Shown here in pieces: positions 6,145-9,023 of a DNA stretch of 9,023 bases. Within the stretch, counting starts at the first letter, position 1. Each line of letters opens with the position of its first letter. Source of the DNA: Myxococcales bacterium UBA1203. GTDB lineage: Bacteria; Myxococcota; Myxococcia; Myxococcales; UBA5297. The stretch is from the NCBI GenBank assembly GCA_002309695.1, contig DBXV01000024.1, positions 23,611 to 32,633 of the forward strand. Reading direction: 5' to 3'. The notes below the pieces were generated by a model. That model was not told the origin of the DNA. It saw nothing but the letters and a program-made list of their open reading frames with translations, and did not search any database. Both the position numbers and the translations under genes were made by a program.

Positions 6145-8169
6145 ATGCGCTTCGCCAAAATCCTTCTGGGAACGCTTGCGGCCTCATGCCTGGCTTTAGG
6201 TTGTGAAAAAGCCGGAGATGTCGATGTCGCGCAGGTCATCGAGCCGCTCCCGCAGGAGTTTCCCATCCGTGAGATTCAGAAGGACGCCGTCATTGTCCGG
6301 CTCTCCGAGGCGCTGTTCGCCAATATCAATCTGCGCTGGAAGGACATGCTCCAGCGGCTGATTGTCGGGACGGACGCACTCCTGGAGGTGCCTGAGCTGA
6401 GCGGCGCCGAGTTCAATGCTGCGGGCGACCTGGTCATCCCGCTGCACATCCCCTGTCAGGAAGTAGAGGCCGACGGCGTGACCATCCGGCTCTGCGATGA
6501 AGGAAAGGGAAAGTGCACCCAGAATGCTGACGGCGAGATGACCACGAGCTGCGAGATTTCACTCCTCGCTAAGGGGTTTAGCCTCCAGCCGCAATACAAG
6601 ACGGATACGAGCGGCGTCGTCATGGCCGAGGTCGAGGCGGCGCTCGACACGGGAACGACAGGTCTCCAGCTCGGCATCAATTACAACAGCCTCAGTCCGA
6701 ACTGCACCATCACCTACAAGAAGGGCGCCTCTACCAAGGTGAGCGGCGGGCTTAAGCTCAGCCTCGATGCGACCTCCCCCAATCCGCTGCACTTTGAGCT
6801 GGCCGAGGTCTCTGACGGCATTTACGTGAGCGGCATCGACAACTTGGACATCGGCACTGGTTCGGACAACACCATCAAGCTGGACTGCGGGGCGACATAC
6901 AACGCGCTACTCAACCTCGCTGGCGCCATTGGCTTCACCCCCCAGAAAATCCTCGGCCTTCTCTCGAAAACCATTCAGGACGGCGTGAAGAAAGCAGTGG
7001 ACAAGGCCACCTATCAGCCCTGCACGTGGCCCAACGACAACGAGAACGACCTCATTCACGGAACGTGCAGAACGGGGCTGGTCTGTGCCTGTGTGGACGA
7101 GGACAGCTGCAAGAAGCGGGGAGACATGCGCTGTCAGGACAAGGCCAGCGGCAAGTTCGTTACGCTCTATCCGGGCTACGAGGGCCGCGTGTCCGTGGGA
7201 CAGTTTTTGTCATCCTTTGGCGCCGATCCGACGGCCGCCTTCGATTTTTCGGCTCTGGTGGGCGGCTCGCTGGAACTCTACGAGGGACGGCCCGTGAACG
7301 GCGTGAAGACGGGAAACATCGACTTGGGCGCCATGCTGGGCTTGAAAAATTACCCCGATGAAAACTCCTACTGCGTTCCGTCGATGGAAGCGCCCGTGCC
7401 TCAGAAACTGAAAAAAAACATCGATTTCGATCAGGAGGCGCCCGCGGGCCATCAGATTGGCCTCGCCGTCTCTGAATACCTGCTGAACAACCTGTTTTAT
7501 CAGGCGACCCGCTCCGGCCTGCTGTGCGTCAGCGTCGGGACCGAGCTGAGCGACATGATTTCCAGCGCTCTCTTCTCGGGCTTCGTGCCGTCGCTGGGGC
7601 TTCTGGGAGAAGACCTGCCCATGCAGCTGGCCATCCGGCCTACACAGGCGCCCTATCTCACTTTCGGAAAGAACGTCCTGGCCGGGGGCAAAATCAGCGA
7701 CCCGCTGATGACCCTGAACTTCAAGAGCCTGAACGTGGATTTCTACGCGTTGGTTGAAGAGCGGATGGCGCGGCTGTTCACCGTCAACGTGGACATCAGC
7801 GCTCCCGTCGCCCTCGATGTGAAGATTGATGAGGAGACGAAGAAGACGATGGTTCACCCGGTCCTCGGCTCGCTGACCAAGATGATTACGTTCAACGAGA
7901 TTGACTACAATTCGGAGATTCTCACCGAGGACATCGCCGACCTGGGAACGCAGATTTCGGGGCTTCTGGGACTGGCCGACACCATCGTCACGGGACTCAT
8001 CGACAGCTATCCGCTCCCGGACATCTTTGGGCTTCGGTTCAGTTTCGACGGCTTCACCGGGATGGGCGAAACCACCGAGGGAACGCAGGCCTATCTCGGC
8101 GCCTTTTTCAGCGTCGCTCCTGTTGACGGCAGCGGCGGTGTCGCCTGGGCCGAAGACGAGGAACAGTGA
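6145..8169 (+). CDS. Large lipoprotein with possible BPI/TULIP-like two-domain lipid-binding architecture
   Basis: The 674-residue product has a lipoprotein signal (Met-Arg-Phe-Ala-Lys, a hydrophobic core, then LALGC) with Cys20 as the lipidated residue. Glu follows at +2, so outer-membrane sorting is expected by the E. coli rule. Residues 40-290 alternate short beta-like stretches with helices and end in an amphipathic helix (LLSKTIQDGVKKAVDKA). Residues 291-332 form a Cys-rich insert (C293, C308, C314, C316, C322, C330), probably disulfide-bonded. Residues 340-430 look beta-rich. Residues 435-660 start with a helix (AVSEYLLNNLFYQATRSGLL), continue through beta-like segments, and end with a long helix, a PLP turn and final strands (GLIDSYPLPDIFGLRFSF). 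This order resembles the BPI/LBP/CETP fold, which binds lipids or LPS; the similarity is by eye only. The tail is acidic. The start has AGGA 7 nt upstream (6134-6137). The TGA overlaps the GTG of the next gene, so the two are probably translationally coupled. Confidence 0.85.
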   Translation: MRFAKILLGTLAASCLALGCEKAGDVDVAQVIEPLPQEFPIREIQKDAVIVRLSEALFANINLRWKDMLQRLIVGTDALLEVPELSGAEFNAAGDLVIPLHIPCQEVEADGVTIRLCDEGKGKCTQNADGEMTTSCEISLLAKGFSLQPQYKTDTSGVVMAEVEAALDTGTTGLQLGINYNSLSPNCTITYKKGASTKVSGGLKLSLDATSPNPLHFELAEVSDGIYVSGIDNLDIGTGSDNTIKLDCGATYNALLNLAGAIGFTPQKILGLLSKTIQDGVKKAVDKATYQPCTWPNDNENDLIHGTCRTGLVCACVDEDSCKKRGDMRCQDKASGKFVTLYPGYEGRVSVGQFLSSFGADPTAAFDFSALVGGSLELYEGRPVNGVKTGNIDLGAMLGLKNYPDENSYCVPSMEAPVPQKLKKNIDFDQEAPAGHQIGLAVSEYLLNNLFYQATRSGLLCVSVGTELSDMISSALFSGFVPSLGLLGEDLPMQLAIRPTQAPYLTFGKNVLAGGKISDPLMTLNFKSLNVDFYALVEERMARLFTVNVDISAPVALDVKIDEETKKTMVHPVLGSLTKMITFNEIDYNSEILTEDIADLGTQISGLLGLADTIVTGLIDSYPLPDIFGLRFSFDGFTGMGETTEGTQAYLGAFFSVAPVDGSGGVAWAEDEEQ

Positions 8170-8891
8170 CCCGGGGACTTTCGCCGCAGGACGGCCCGGC
8201 AGTGCGCGGTCCACTCGATTTTCAGGCGCGTTCCGGATTTTCCGGGGCGCGCTGTTGTTTTGGGAAAGCGCTGTTTGCCGCCTGTGCTGTCGCGCTTGGG
8301 ACTCCCGCGGCATCTTTCGCGGATGAAGGGCCCGCAAGTGACGCTGTCTGCCCGGCTGCGCTTGCCGCGTCTCAGGAGGCCGCACCGTCTGCCGGAAAAA
8401 GCGAACCTCGTCCCATCTACCGTTATTCGCTGGAGCATTCCGGAAGCTTGGGCTTCATCGCCGGCATCTCCGGCAATTACGAGTCGCTGGAAAAATCCAC
8501 CTGCCCCGCGTGCGAAACATCAGAGGTGGTCACCGGTTGGGACGGCAGTCTGGACCTGGCCGCGACGCTGGCGGTCGGCTGGGAAGGTGCCGAGCTGGTC
8601 CTGAGATTCAGCCTGACGCGCTTGGGAGAAAAGCCGGGCGAGTCGCTCTCTCTTGGGTTCCGCCACTACTTCGGCAAGGACGAGTGGAAGACGTTCCTGT
8701 CGCTTGAAGCGGTGGGCGTTATCCGGCCGCTGGGAGCAGGCGGACTGCGGGGCGGCTTTGGCGCGGCCTGGGATTTTTCACCGGTGTTCGGCGTGTGGGC
8801 CGAGTTCTCCGCCTCGATTGCGCTCGGCGAGGGCCGCCTGTTCGGGGCCAGACTCGGCGTGGGCATTCAGGCCAGGACTTATTTGTTCTGA
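8166..8891 (+). CDS. Predicted small outer-membrane beta-barrel protein
   Basis: The 241-residue product starts with GTG at 8166, inside the end of the lipoprotein gene (GTGA overlap), preceded by GAGG at 8158-8161. About 33 residues precede a hydrophobic signal segment (FGKALFAACAVALGTPAASFA, residues 32-52), so the n-region is unusually long. A GTG at 8202 is an alternative start without a good binding site. After a short Ala/Pro/Ser linker, residues 84-241 show alternating amphipathic strands rich in Gly and aromatics (for example SGSLGFIAGISGNY, SLSLGFRHYFG, VFGVWAEFSASIAL). They end in YLF, matching the C-terminal aromatic rule for proteins assembled by the BAM complex. An eight-strand barrel is plausible. 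A CPAC pair (C113, C116) lies in a loop and may form a disulfide. I do not recognise a named family. The overlap with the lipoprotein suggests the two work at the outer membrane together. Confidence 0.78.
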   Translation: MTRGLSPQDGPAVRGPLDFQARSGFSGARCCFGKALFAACAVALGTPAASFADEGPASDAVCPAALAASQEAAPSAGKSEPRPIYRYSLEHSGSLGFIAGISGNYESLEKSTCPACETSEVVTGWDGSLDLAATLAVGWEGAELVLRFSLTRLGEKPGESLSLGFRHYFGKDEWKTFLSLEAVGVIRPLGAGGLRGGFGAAWDFSPVFGVWAEFSASIALGEGRLFGARLGVGIQARTYLF

Positions 8892-8917
8892 CCGCCGCGC
8901 GTGACGGAGGAGCATTC

Positions 8918-9023
8918 ATGAAAGTGACTGAATGTCTGTCTGCTCAGGTTGTTCAGATTGCGGACGATTCGATGGCGGAGACGCGGCTGATGGCCGAAGC
9001 GGTGTCGGCACTGGACAGCGGCA
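8918..9023 (+). CDS. 5' end of an unrecognised protein, truncated by the window edge
   Basis: An ATG at 8918 follows a near-ideal Shine-Dalgarno sequence, GGAGGAG (8906-8912). The frame stays open to the end of the window, giving 35 codons (MKVTECLSAQVVQI, then an acidic stretch with AETRLMAEAVSALDSG). There is no signal peptide, so the product is probably cytoplasmic, unlike its upstream neighbours. The visible part looks helical and acidic; too little is present to name a family. It lies 26 nt after the stop of the beta-barrel gene and may belong to the same transcript. Confidence 0.7.
   Translation, partial: MKVTECLSAQVVQIADDSMAETRLMAEAVSALDSG

Noticed and set aside
5033..6187. Long minus-strand frame opposite the DUF1460-type gene
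   Set aside because: Its composition is a typical antisense shadow (Arg/Pro/Gly-rich, no motifs), and the plus strand carries a clear enzyme family.
7210..8385. Long minus-strand frame opposite the lipoprotein and barrel genes
   Set aside because: It is Arg/Gln/His-rich with no motif and no binding site, and it spans two well-supported plus-strand genes.

Overview
The window comes from a moderately GC-rich Gram-negative bacterium. It holds a periplasmic penicillin-binding protein, a lipoprotein with a clear lipobox, and a probable outer-membrane beta-barrel. The Ala/Ser/Pro/Glu-rich linkers, the Cys-rich insert in the large lipoprotein, HEAT-repeat secreted proteins and a tRNA gene without an encoded CCA end would fit a Myxococcota/deltaproteobacterial lineage. 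That assignment is an inference; no marker gene in the window fixes it.

Layout. (1) 1-560 (+): the 3' end of an unrecognised gene. (2) 600-3344 (-), convergent with it: an unusually large peptidase S13 / PBP4-type D-Ala-D-Ala carboxypeptidase, with a long low-complexity linker in front of the catalytic domain and a long helical extension behind it. (3) 3382-3559 (-): a self-contained tRNA-Pro(CGG) unit with a sigma70-type promoter, a GC-rich discriminator, the tRNA and a strong intrinsic terminator. The dacB-like gene begins only 37 nt beyond the terminator T-run. (4) About 3560-3762: a divergent intergenic region with a hairpin but no convincing promoter. (5) 3763-6040 (+): a two-gene unit of a secreted HEAT-repeat protein followed after 19 nt by a DUF1460-type (NlpC/P60-like) cysteine amidase, closed by an intrinsic terminator at 6044-6078. 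(6) 6145-8891 (+): a 674-residue lipoprotein whose stop codon overlaps the GTG start of a small predicted outer-membrane beta-barrel protein. (7) 8918 onward (+): the first 35 codons of another gene with a strong ribosome binding site.

The common theme is the cell envelope. Two genes (PBP4-like and DUF1460-like) carry intact catalytic motifs for peptidoglycan cleavage. The lipoprotein and barrel look like a translationally coupled outer-membrane pair. The most interesting item is the lipoprotein. Its order of segments, and short sequence stretches in its C-terminal half, resemble the two-domain BPI/LBP/CETP (TULIP) lipid-binding fold of animal proteins, with a Cys-rich insert between the halves. 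That resemblance was judged by eye and needs a profile or structure search. No mobile element, CRISPR array, phage gene or defence system was seen.
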